Part shown: positions 8,589 through 15,465 of the stretch, piece by piece
How the letters are laid out: each line of letters starts with the position of its first letter
How positions within the stretch are numbered: position 1 is the stretch's first letter
NCBI RefSeq assembly: GCF_000213055.1
Contig: NZ_CM001165.1
Location: 1,426,001 to 1,490,000 of the forward strand
From: Streptomyces sp. Tu6071
Lineage (GTDB): Bacteria; Actinomycetota; Actinomycetes; Streptomycetales; Streptomycetaceae
Direction of reading: 5' to 3'
Length of the DNA: 64,000 bases
Position numbers and translations under genes: made by a program
Notes under the pieces: model-generated
What the model saw: only the letters and a program-made list of their open reading frames with translations
Databases searched by the model: none
What the model was told of the DNA's origin: nothing

Positions 8589-8618
8589 GCGAGGTGAGTG
8601 AGCACTCACCCACCTCGC
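8589..8618. terminator. Bidirectional terminator hairpin between convergent genes
   Basis: GCGAGGTGAGT pairs with ACTCAC-CC-ACCTCGC around the four-base loop GAGC, with a two-base bulge. It sits between treZ on the plus strand and the M24 peptidase on the minus strand, where a shared terminator is expected. Confidence 0.7.
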
Positions 8619-8638
8619 GGAGGGGTCGAGTGGGCGGC

Positions 8639-9766
8639 TCAGTGCACGACGACGAGGTCCCGCGAGGTCTTGTTGAGCCGTTCGCCGCCGGTCTCCGTGA
8701 CCGTCACGATGTCCTCGATGCGGACGCCGAAGCGCCCCGGGAGGTAGATCCCCGGCTCGACGGAGAAGCACATGCCCGGGACCAGCTCCCGGGTCTCGCC
8801 CTCGATCATGTACGGGGGCTCGTGCGTCGTGACGCCGATGCCGTGCCCGGTGCGGTGGATGAAGTACTCGCCGTACCCGGCCTCGTCGATGACGGCGCGC
8901 GCGGCGCGGTCGATGTCCTGGCACGTCGCCCCGGGGCGTACGGCCGCGCAACCGGCCTCCTGCGCGCGCCGCACGATGTCGTGCACCTCGCGGACCTCGG
9001 CGGAGGGCTCGCCGACGCTGACGGTACGGGTCGTGTCGGACCCGTACCCGTGCTTGAGGCCCCCGAAGTCGAGGACGACCGTGTCACCCTCCTCGATGAC
9101 CCGCTCCCCCGCCTCGTGGTGCGGGTTCGCGCCGTTGGGGCCGGAGCCGACCACCGTGAAGTCGACCTGCGAGTGCCCGTGGCCGAGGAGCAGCGCGGCG
9201 AGGTCGGCGGCGACCTCGTTCTCGCGGCGCCCGGCGAAGCGGACGCTCTTGATCTCCTCGTACGTGGCGTCGGCGGCCTCGGCGGCGGCGGCGAGCCGGG
9301 CGAGTTCGGCCTGGTCCTTCACCGCGCGCAGCATCGGCAGCGCTTCGGTGAGCGAGTCGAAAGCGGAGCCGCGCAGGGTGCGCTGGAGGTGGAGGAGGTG
9401 CAGCGCCCAGGCGTTGTCGCTGACGCCGAGCCGGCCGCCGAGCGGGAGGAGCGGGACGACGAGCTGGTACGGGTCCTGTCCGTCGCGCCAGCCCTCGAAG
9501 GTGAGCGCCCCGGCGCCCGGGGCCTCCTCGGCGTCGGGCGCCTCCAGCGCGGGTACGACGAGGACGGGTTCGCGTCCGGCGGCGAGGACGAGCATCGTGG
9601 CGCGCTCGGTGACGGCGGGCACCCGGTAGCCCGTCAGCCACTCCATGTCGGGGCCGGGCGTCACGATGAGTCCGTCGAGCCCGGCCGCCTGCGCGTTCCC
9701 CGCCGCCCGCCGCATCCGGCTCTCGTACTCGGCGGGGGTGAAGGGGTCGGGGGTCTCGGTCGCCAT
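8639..9766 (-). CDS. Aminopeptidase P family protein (M24, Xaa-Pro peptidase-like)
   Basis: A 375-residue cytosolic metallopeptidase with an N-terminal creatinase-like domain and a C-terminal pita-bread fold. The five metal ligands are visible in order: Asp in 'VVLDFGG', Asp in 'GYGSDTTRT', His in 'HRTGHGIGV', Glu in 'SVEPGIY' and Glu in 'RIEDIV'. It probably removes N-terminal residues before proline. It is convergent with treZ and shares a hairpin with it; about 65 bases separate it from the HATPase gene upstream. Confidence 0.9.
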   Translation of the reverse strand: MATETPDPFTPAEYESRMRRAAGNAQAAGLDGLIVTPGPDMEWLTGYRVPAVTERATMLVLAAGREPVLVVPALEAPDAEEAPGAGALTFEGWRDGQDPYQLVVPLLPLGGRLGVSDNAWALHLLHLQRTLRGSAFDSLTEALPMLRAVKDQAELARLAAAAEAADATYEEIKSVRFAGRRENEVAADLAALLLGHGHSQVDFTVVGSGPNGANPHHEAGERVIEEGDTVVLDFGGLKHGYGSDTTRTVSVGEPSAEVREVHDIVRRAQEAGCAAVRPGATCQDIDRAARAVIDEAGYGEYFIHRTGHGIGVTTHEPPYMIEGETRELVPGMCFSVEPGIYLPGRFGVRIEDIVTVTETGGERLNKTSRDLVVVH

Positions 9767-9832
9767 GGGCTCGCCTTTCGCGGTACGGGTACGGCGAGCG
9801 CCAGCGTACGGCGACGGCGCGGCCCCGTCCGC

Positions 9833-10282
9833 TCAGAGCACGCCGTCCACGGCGAACTCGGCCCGTACGGTCTTGCCGACAGGGCGCCGGTCCACGAGTT
9901 CCCACCGGTCGGCGCACGCGTCCACGAGCACGAGCCCGTAGCCGCCCTCCGCGAGCGGCCCGCGCGGCGCGGGACGCCGGGGCGGCCCGCACTCCCCGCG
10001 CGCGTCGGCGACATCGACCCGCAGCACGCCCTCCGTCACGCGCAGTTCCGCCGGCACCTCGAAGTCCCGCCCCGGCACCTTGCCGTGCGTGACGGCATTG
10101 GCGGCCAGTTCCCCGACGACGGTCTCGACCCGCCGCACGAGAGGACTCCCGCTGCCGAACCCCCACGTCCCGAGCTCGTGCACAACGAGAAGCCGGGCGA
10201 GCCGGGCCCCGAGCAGGGTGGAACTGAAGCGCTGGACGAAGGGGGTGGGGGCGGACTGGTGGGGCGTCTGAGTGGAGGTCAT
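9833..10282 (-). CDS. RsbW/SpoIIAB-like HATPase (ATP-binding regulatory protein)
   Basis: 149 residues forming one GHKL-type ATP-binding domain. The N-box is 'VGELAANAVTHG' (residues 56-67), a degenerate G1 box is 'DVADARG' (90-96) and the G2 box is 'GGYGLVLVD' (113-121). Streptomyces has dozens of such proteins; some are anti-sigma factors, and many are encoded beside an Xre-DUF5753 gene and a DUF397 gene, as here. It is divergent from those two across 143 bases containing an inverted repeat. That arrangement matches the abaA and whiJ type loci that act in development. Confidence 0.85.
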   Translation of the reverse strand: MTSTQTPHQSAPTPFVQRFSSTLLGARLARLLVVHELGTWGFGSGSPLVRRVETVVGELAANAVTHGKVPGRDFEVPAELRVTEGVLRVDVADARGECGPPRRPAPRGPLAEGGYGLVLVDACADRWELVDRRPVGKTVRAEFAVDGVL

Positions 10283-10328
10283 GGCGGTAAGGCTGACGTC
10301 CTGACCTGGGTGGGACCAGATTTGGACG

Positions 10329-10349
10329 CGTACGCTGGGTGAGCGTACG
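10329..10349. promoter_or_regulatory. Inverted repeat, likely operator of the Xre regulator
   Basis: CGTACGCT and AGCGTACG form a perfect 8-base-pair inverted repeat around GGGTG, midway between the divergent HATPase and Xre genes. GTACGAG is repeated at 10345 and about 10368. The position suits control of both genes by the Xre protein. Confidence 0.5.
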
Positions 10350-10425
10350 AGTGCGGGACGTAGACAGTACGAGCCGGATCACCGCACCATGGCTGACGAA
10401 CGAGCGGTGAGCGGAAGGCCCTTGG

Positions 10426-11265
10426 ATGCCACGGATGATGACGACGGGCGAGCCGGAGCGCTCGGAGGTGCTGCTGGCTTTCGGGGCCGTGCTCAAGAGG
10501 CTCCGTGTTTTGCGGGAGCTCACGCAGCAGGAGTTCGCGGACCGGGTGCGCTTCTCCCCCGCCACGGTCTCCTCGATCGAGCAGGGGCGCCGGATGCCGC
10601 CGGAGGACTTCATCGGGCGGTCCGAAGCGGTGCTGGAGGCGCGCGGCGTCCTGGAGGCTTTCGTCCCGTACCTCTCACGCCGCCGGGGGATGCCGAACTG
10701 GTACCAGGAGTGGGCGGCGATGGAGCGGTCCGCTCTCGGCGTCTACACGTACGAGTCCCGCCTCCTGCCCGGAATCCTGCAAACCCCGGCGTACATTCGC
10801 GCGCTGCTGCGCGCCGTTCCGCCGACGCCCCGCCAAGAGGTGATCGAGGAGCGCGTCGAGAGCCGTCTCGCGCGGCAGGAACTCCTCAGCACCAAGCGCG
10901 ACCCGCCCACCACCTACGGCTTCGTGATCGAACAGAGCGTGCTGGACAGGGGCTTCGGCGGAGTGAGTGTGGCGCAGGAGCAGTTGACCCACCTGCTCGA
11001 CGTCATCCGGGACAACTGGAACGTGTCCGTGCAGATCATCCCGCGCTACCAGCCCGAGCACGCCGGTCTCGACGGCCCGGTGCACCTCATGGAGGCTGCG
11101 GACCACCGCTGGCACGCCTACACAGAGGGCCAGTTGAGCGGCGCGCTCATCTCCGACCCCGAACCGGTCAGCCGCCTCAAGCAGCGCTACGCGAAGTTGT
11201 CCGCGCAAGCCCTCAGCGAATCCGACTCGAAGCGACTGATCGAAGAAATGCGAGACGCGACATGA
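10426..11265 (+). CDS. Xre-family regulator with DUF5753 domain (WhiJ-like)
   Basis: 279 residues: an N-terminal Cro/C1 helix-turn-helix ('LTQQEFADRVRFSPATVSSI', about 33-52) and a DUF5753 domain from about residue 100, with the typical 'YESRLLPGILQTPAYIRALL' start. Proteins of this type (WhiJ, AbaA-OrfA) are numerous in Streptomyces and normally act with a small DUF397 protein encoded next to them, which is the case here with a four-base stop/start overlap. GGAAGG precedes the first ATG at a suitable distance; an ATG three codons later is possible. Confidence 0.9.
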   Translation: MPRMMTTGEPERSEVLLAFGAVLKRLRVLRELTQQEFADRVRFSPATVSSIEQGRRMPPEDFIGRSEAVLEARGVLEAFVPYLSRRRGMPNWYQEWAAMERSALGVYTYESRLLPGILQTPAYIRALLRAVPPTPRQEVIEERVESRLARQELLSTKRDPPTTYGFVIEQSVLDRGFGGVSVAQEQLTHLLDVIRDNWNVSVQIIPRYQPEHAGLDGPVHLMEAADHRWHAYTEGQLSGALISDPEPVSRLKQRYAKLSAQALSESDSKRLIEEMRDAT

Positions 11266-11444
11266 GCACCCTCAACTGGTTCAAGAGCACCTACAGCAGC
11301 TCGGAGGGCGACAGCTGCGTAGAGGTCGCCCTCACCCCGGCCGCCGTCCACGTCCGCGACTCCAAGGACACCACACGCCCCGGCTTCACCGCCGCCCCCA
11401 CCGCGTGGGCCGACTTCCTCCTCGAAGCAGTCCGTGCACGCTGA
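11262..11444 (+). CDS. DUF397 small protein (BldB/WhiJ-associated type)
   Basis: 60 residues, a complete DUF397 domain: 'WFKSTYSSSEGDSCVEVA', 'VHVRDSKD' and 'AWADFLLEAVRAR' are the three conserved blocks. DUF397 proteins are thought to bind and antagonise the neighbouring Xre-DUF5753 regulator, and BldB is a divergent member. The ATG overlaps the TGA of the Xre gene, so expression is probably coupled. Confidence 0.9.
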   Translation: MSTLNWFKSTYSSSEGDSCVEVALTPAAVHVRDSKDTTRPGFTAAPTAWADFLLEAVRAR

Positions 11445-11663
11445 CGGTGAACAGGAATCGCCGGACCTGCTGACCGTTTCAGCGCGCGTGTCCGGCACGG
11501 TGGATGAGAGAGGCGCCCCTTGCCGCACGGCCAAAGGACGTGGGACACCCCTCTCCGACCGCCGTCGGTCATTTCAACTCCACCCCGCCGAAGTGACGTT
11601 GCAGACATGTCTCCCCCGTTAGCATCAGCACACGGGGAAGATGTCCAGTCAGGAGGACTGTCG

Positions 11664-12146
11664 GTGCTGGAGCAGGAATTGCTGGCCCTGGCCGCGTCGG
11701 GCGGAACCGCCGTAGTGACCGCGGTGGGCACTGACGCCTGGCAGCTGGTGCGCGAGGCGGTGGCGCGGTGGTTCGGCCGCGGGGACACCGAACGGGAGAA
11801 CGCGGAACTGGAGCGGCTGACCCGCACGGAAACCGCCCTCCGGCAGAGCGGAGCCGACGACGTGGAGCGGGAGTCGATGCGCCAGGAAAGCGCGTGGCAG
11901 GCTCGCATGGAGACCCTGTTGGAGGGACTGTCCGACGAGGAACGGGCAACCGCGTCCGAAGAGCTGCGATCCCTGATCGCCGGACACATCCCGGGCGGGC
12001 TCAACGCCGAGGGAAAAGGGGTCGTAGTCGGCCGGGACCTGCACGTGCGCGCTGACGGCGGCTCGGCGGCGGCGGTGAACATGGGCAATGTGAGGATCGC
12101 GGGAGGGCCAACCCCTCCTCAGCCGGGGCGGAACCAAGAGGGCTGA
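11664..12146 (+). CDS. Uncharacterised 160-residue coiled-coil protein, probable partner of the NB-ARC ATPase
   Basis: I do not recognise a named family. Three parts are visible. Residues 1-38 are an amphipathic, mildly hydrophobic helix ('GGTAVVTAVGTDAWQLVREA') ending in WFGRG. Residues 41-108 are highly charged and helical, a likely coiled coil. Residues 116-147 turn to short strands, 'GKGVVVGRDLHVRADGG' and 'AVNMGNVRIAGG', followed by a Pro/Gly-rich tail. The GTG at 11664 has AGGAGGA seven bases upstream and is better than an in-frame ATG at 11607. It lies 71 bases before the NB-ARC gene on the same strand. Small two-part proteins like this often accompany STAND ATPases in actinobacteria, perhaps as sensor or effector adaptors; that role is inference. 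Confidence 0.7.
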   Translation: MLEQELLALAASGGTAVVTAVGTDAWQLVREAVARWFGRGDTERENAELERLTRTETALRQSGADDVERESMRQESAWQARMETLLEGLSDEERATASEELRSLIAGHIPGGLNAEGKGVVVGRDLHVRADGGSAAAVNMGNVRIAGGPTPPQPGRNQEG

Positions 12147-12217
12147 CCGCACCCGGCGCATTCGCCTTTCCCAGCCGCGCGACCAGGGACGCCAATGTCG
12201 TCGCGCTCGAGCGCAGC

Positions 12218-14950
12218 ATGGCGGCCAATTACGTCAACGGTGGGATGCACGCATATTTCCACGCGAACGGGATCACGGGCGAGCCCGGCCCGGTGATGAC
12301 GCTTCCGGCAGCTCCCTCCGTATTCGTCGGTCGTGAACACGAGGTCGCACGGGTGCGTGACGTCCTCGCGCCGGTGTCGAAGGGCGACCGTGCGCGTGCC
12401 GTGGTGGTGAGCGTGCTGACCGGGCTGGGCGGGATCGGCAAGACAGCCCTGGCCCTGCACACCGCGCATCTCGCCTACGAAGAGGGCTGGTACACGGATG
12501 TGGTGTTCGTGGACCTGCGTGGGTACGACCGCGATCCCCTCAGCGCCGACCAGGCACTCGAAGTCGTTCTGCGCGCTCTGGACCCGAAAGCGGTCGATGT
12601 CCCTCCGACACAGCTTCAGCGGGCGGGACTGCTGAGCTCGAAAATGGCCGCCTTCGCGCGCGAGGGGCGGAGCGTGCTGCTGGTGGCGGACAACGCCTCC
12701 TCCTCAGCCCAGATCCGGCCACTGGTGCCGGTCGGTGGCCGTCACCGGTTGTTGGTGACCTCTCGGCACAGTCACCCCGACCTCGGCGCCCGTCTCGTGG
12801 ACATCGCCTCGCTCAGCAACGGGGCGGGTATCGCACTTCTCCGGGCCAGGCTTCTGGAAACACGCCCTGCCGATGGACGCGTGGACAACGCCCACCCGGA
12901 CGCCTGCGCCCTCGTCACCTGGTGCGCGGGGCACCCGTTGGCCCTGCGCATCTGCGCCGCCGTCCTCGTCCTGAACCCCAGCCTCACCGTCGGTGACCTC
13001 TTAAGAGACCTCAAGGAGCAGCGTTCGCGTGTCGACGCCCTTGACGCGTACGTCCACAGCACCGACTCCGAACGCGCGTTGCGCGCCACCTTCGACATGT
13101 CCCATCACCAACTCCGGCCGCGCCCGAGGCAGCTTCTCCACCTGTTGGCCCTCACACCCGGCGCCGATATCGGCCTGCCCGCGGCGGCCGCGCTCGCTCA
13201 GCGAGAGCCGGCAGAAGTCCGCCGGGAGCTGGAAGAGCTGACCCGGGCCCACCTTCTCACCCACGACTTGGTCGCGGGTGGGAGCCGCTGGGCCATGCAC
13301 GACCTCACGCGCGACCACGCCGCCCACCAGACCGACGCCGGCAACCCTGACGGCCGGCCGGACGACGAGGCGGCACGCGCCTGGCTGCTCGCTCACTACA
13401 GTGTGCTGGCCGACGCGGCCGACCAGCATCTGCGAGCCTTGCCCGGCACCCCGGTGCCCGACACCTTTCCCGGCCACGCCGAAGCCCTGGCCTGGATGGA
13501 CGTCGAATGTGTCAACCTGCTGGCCGTCATCCGCGAACGGCGGAACCCCGCCACCGCGCGCCTCGCCCTCTGTCTGGCGACGCACCTCGATTACCGCCGG
13601 CGCTTCGAGGACGCCGTCGCTGTCTTCAGCCAGGCCGTCGAAGTCCTTCGCGCCACCGGCGACCGCGCCCGCGAAGGCGCGGCCCAGAACTGTCTCGGCA
13701 ACGCCCTGTACAACCTGAGGCGTCACGACGAAGCCGTTGCCGCCCACGAGGAATCCCTCACCATCTGCCGCGAGACCCGCGACCGCCGAGGTGAAAGCAG
13801 GGCCCTCAATGGCCTCGGGCTCGCCCTGCAAGAAGTCGGACGCTGCGACGAAGCCATCACCGTCCTCGAAGATTCCCTCGTCGTCTGCCGTGGGATCGAG
13901 GACGCCCAAGGCGAAAGCACAGCGCTCAATCGCCTCGGACTCGCCCTGCAAGAAGTCAAGCGCTACAGCGACGCGATCACCGCGCACGAGGAATCGCTCG
14001 CCATCTGCCGCGAAATCGAAGACCGCCGAGGCGAAAGCAAAGCTTTGAACAACCTCGGACTTGCCCTGGGCGAGACGGAGGACTTCGAGGGAGCTCTCGC
14101 GGCGCACCGAGCGGACCTCAAAATCTGTCGCGAGATCGGCGACCGCCACAGCGAAAGTCTCGCCTACGTCAACCTCGGGAGAACGCTGTACGAGTCCGGA
14201 CACTATGAAGAAGCCGTCACCGCCTTCAAAGAAGCGTGGCCCATCCTCCGCAACGCCGACGACCACCACAGCGAAGGTGTGGCCCACCTCCTTCTGGGCA
14301 TCGCACTGCGAGAGGCTGGACGCAACGACGAAGCCGCCACCGCATTCGAAAAGGCCAGTACCGTCCTTCACAAGACCGACGACCACCACAGCGAAGGCTT
14401 GGCTCTCTTCCAGCTCGGCTTTACTCACTACGAAGCCGGGCATTACAAGATGGCCATCTCTCCCCTGGACAAAGCCGTCCCGCTCCTTCGCGAAACCGAT
14501 GAGCCGCATTTCGCGGGAGTGACTCTCAACGTACTCGGCGTCGCACTGCTCATGGCGGGAGATTTCGAAGAAGCCATCACCGCACATCAGGAAGCACTCG
14601 CCGTCCACCGTGAGACCGACGACCGCGAGAATGCGGCCTTGACCCTCGGTGCTCTCGGCTTGGCCCTGCACGAGGCCAAGAGCTACGAGAAGGCCGTCCT
14701 CGCATACGAACAAGCCGTCACCATCTACCGCCAGATCGGCGACCGCAAAAGTGAAAGCGAGACCCTCGACAATCTCGGCCTCACACTGCGTAAGCTGCGG
14801 CGCTACGAGAGAGCCGTCGCCGCACACGAACAGGCCCTCGCCATCTGTCGCGAGACCGGTGATCTCGACGGCGAAAGCGCGAGCGTCGAACACCTGACGA
14901 CAGCCCGTGCGGTGAGCGCGAACGAGGCACGTCTCCCGTCGGCAGAGTGA
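12218..14950 (+). CDS. NB-ARC (STAND) ATPase with eleven TPRs and an in-frame TTA codon
   Basis: 910 residues. A short N-terminal extension leads into an NB-ARC module: 'VFVGREHEV' (36-44), P-loop 'GLGGIGKTALAL' (69-80), Walker B-like 'SVLLVADNAS' (152-161), sensor 'LLVTSRHSH' (178-186) and the GxP motif 'GHPLALRI' (238-245). A winged-helix-like linker follows, then eleven TPRs of exactly 40 residues each from residue 452 to 891. Leu 262 is encoded by TTA (13001-13003), next to a rare AGA, so translation should depend on the bldA tRNA. There is no AfsR-type DNA-binding domain at the N-terminus. The frame stays open upstream of the ATG without a clear Shine-Dalgarno, so the start is uncertain. 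Such STAND proteins switch on ATP binding after the repeats sense a signal; the output is unknown. Confidence 0.85.
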   Translation: MAANYVNGGMHAYFHANGITGEPGPVMTLPAAPSVFVGREHEVARVRDVLAPVSKGDRARAVVVSVLTGLGGIGKTALALHTAHLAYEEGWYTDVVFVDLRGYDRDPLSADQALEVVLRALDPKAVDVPPTQLQRAGLLSSKMAAFAREGRSVLLVADNASSSAQIRPLVPVGGRHRLLVTSRHSHPDLGARLVDIASLSNGAGIALLRARLLETRPADGRVDNAHPDACALVTWCAGHPLALRICAAVLVLNPSLTVGDLLRDLKEQRSRVDALDAYVHSTDSERALRATFDMSHHQLRPRPRQLLHLLALTPGADIGLPAAAALAQREPAEVRRELEELTRAHLLTHDLVAGGSRWAMHDLTRDHAAHQTDAGNPDGRPDDEAARAWLLAHYSVLADAADQHLRALPGTPVPDTFPGHAEALAWMDVECVNLLAVIRERRNPATARLALCLATHLDYRRRFEDAVAVFSQAVEVLRATGDRAREGAAQNCLGNALYNLRRHDEAVAAHEESLTICRETRDRRGESRALNGLGLALQEVGRCDEAITVLEDSLVVCRGIEDAQGESTALNRLGLALQEVKRYSDAITAHEESLAICREIEDRRGESKALNNLGLALGETEDFEGALAAHRADLKICREIGDRHSESLAYVNLGRTLYESGHYEEAVTAFKEAWPILRNADDHHSEGVAHLLLGIALREAGRNDEAATAFEKASTVLHKTDDHHSEGLALFQLGFTHYEAGHYKMAISPLDKAVPLLRETDEPHFAGVTLNVLGVALLMAGDFEEAITAHQEALAVHRETDDRENAALTLGALGLALHEAKSYEKAVLAYEQAVTIYRQIGDRKSESETLDNLGLTLRKLRRYERAVAAHEQALAICRETGDLDGESASVEHLTTARAVSANEARLPSAE
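13571..14890 (+). repeat. Eleven consecutive 120-base TPR-coding units
   Basis: Each unit encodes 40 residues of the form xLGxALxExxxxxEAxxAxExxL...R..DR..ES, starting at the Cys codon at 13571 and ending at 14890. The units keep an exact 120-base period with no indels. Neighbouring copies share long identical stretches at DNA level, for example around 'CTCGGACTCGCCCTGCAAGA'. That suggests recent internal duplication or homogenisation. Confidence 0.85.
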
Positions 14951-15102
14951 CCTACGGGTCTCCTGCGGTACTCCGGCGCGGAAGGCGTCCGCTCCGCTCG
15001 CGTCCTAGCCGGATGGGCGCTCGGCGAAGGACGCTGACCTGGGGTGGAGGCGATTCCCCGTGCCCTGCACCGCTGGAGCGGGACGGAAGGGCGGGGGGCG
15101 CG

Positions 15103-15120
15103 GCTCCGCGGCGGCGGAGC
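15103..15120 (+). terminator. Hairpin after the NB-ARC gene
   Basis: GCTCCGC (15103-15109) and GCGGAGC (15114-15120) pair around GGCG, with further GC pairs outside. It lies 150 bases after the stop, in the gap before the small membrane-protein gene. A terminator role is plausible but not certain. Confidence 0.4.
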
Positions 15121-15163
15121 GCCTCCGACACGTAGGGCGGGCCGCCCGGGGTACCCGTCGGGC

Positions 15164-15442
15164 ATGACGACGACACAGCATGGACCGTGCAAGGACCCCA
15201 CCGCTCTCGGCCCGTTGGAGCCCGGGACGCCGCAGCGCGTCGGGGCGCGGCGGCGGGTCTGGGACATCGCCTGGACGACGACCTGCGTGCTGCTCGCGCT
15301 GTGGGCCGTGCTGTGGGCGGTCGGCGCCGTGCGCGGGGCGGCGCACGCGTGGTGGTGGAGCGGGTGCGGGGCCGTGCTGCTCGTCATCGCGCTGTGGGCG
15401 CGGCAGTCGATGCGGAGGAACGCGCTCAGGCCCGTGCGCTGA
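15164..15442 (+). CDS. Small two-helix membrane protein
   Basis: 92 residues with two hydrophobic segments, about 36-56 ('AWTTTCVLLALWAVLWAVGA') and 63-79 ('WWWSGCGAVLLVIALWA'), flanked by basic residues, so both termini are probably cytoplasmic. I recognise no family. GGGGTACCC and a weak purine run precede the ATG. It is convergent with the TagC-like gene, whose end lies 23 bases away. Coding bias supports it, but its length keeps confidence moderate. Confidence 0.6.
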   Translation: MTTTQHGPCKDPTALGPLEPGTPQRVGARRRVWDIAWTTTCVLLALWAVLWAVGAVRGAAHAWWWSGCGAVLLVIALWARQSMRRNALRPVR

Positions 15443-15465
15443 GCGCGTTCGCCGGGGGCAGGGCC

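Noticed and set aside
11262..12146. A toxin-antitoxin pair made of the DUF397 protein and the 160-residue protein
   Set aside because: The DUF397 protein is coupled to the Xre gene instead, and there is a 219-base gap before the next start.
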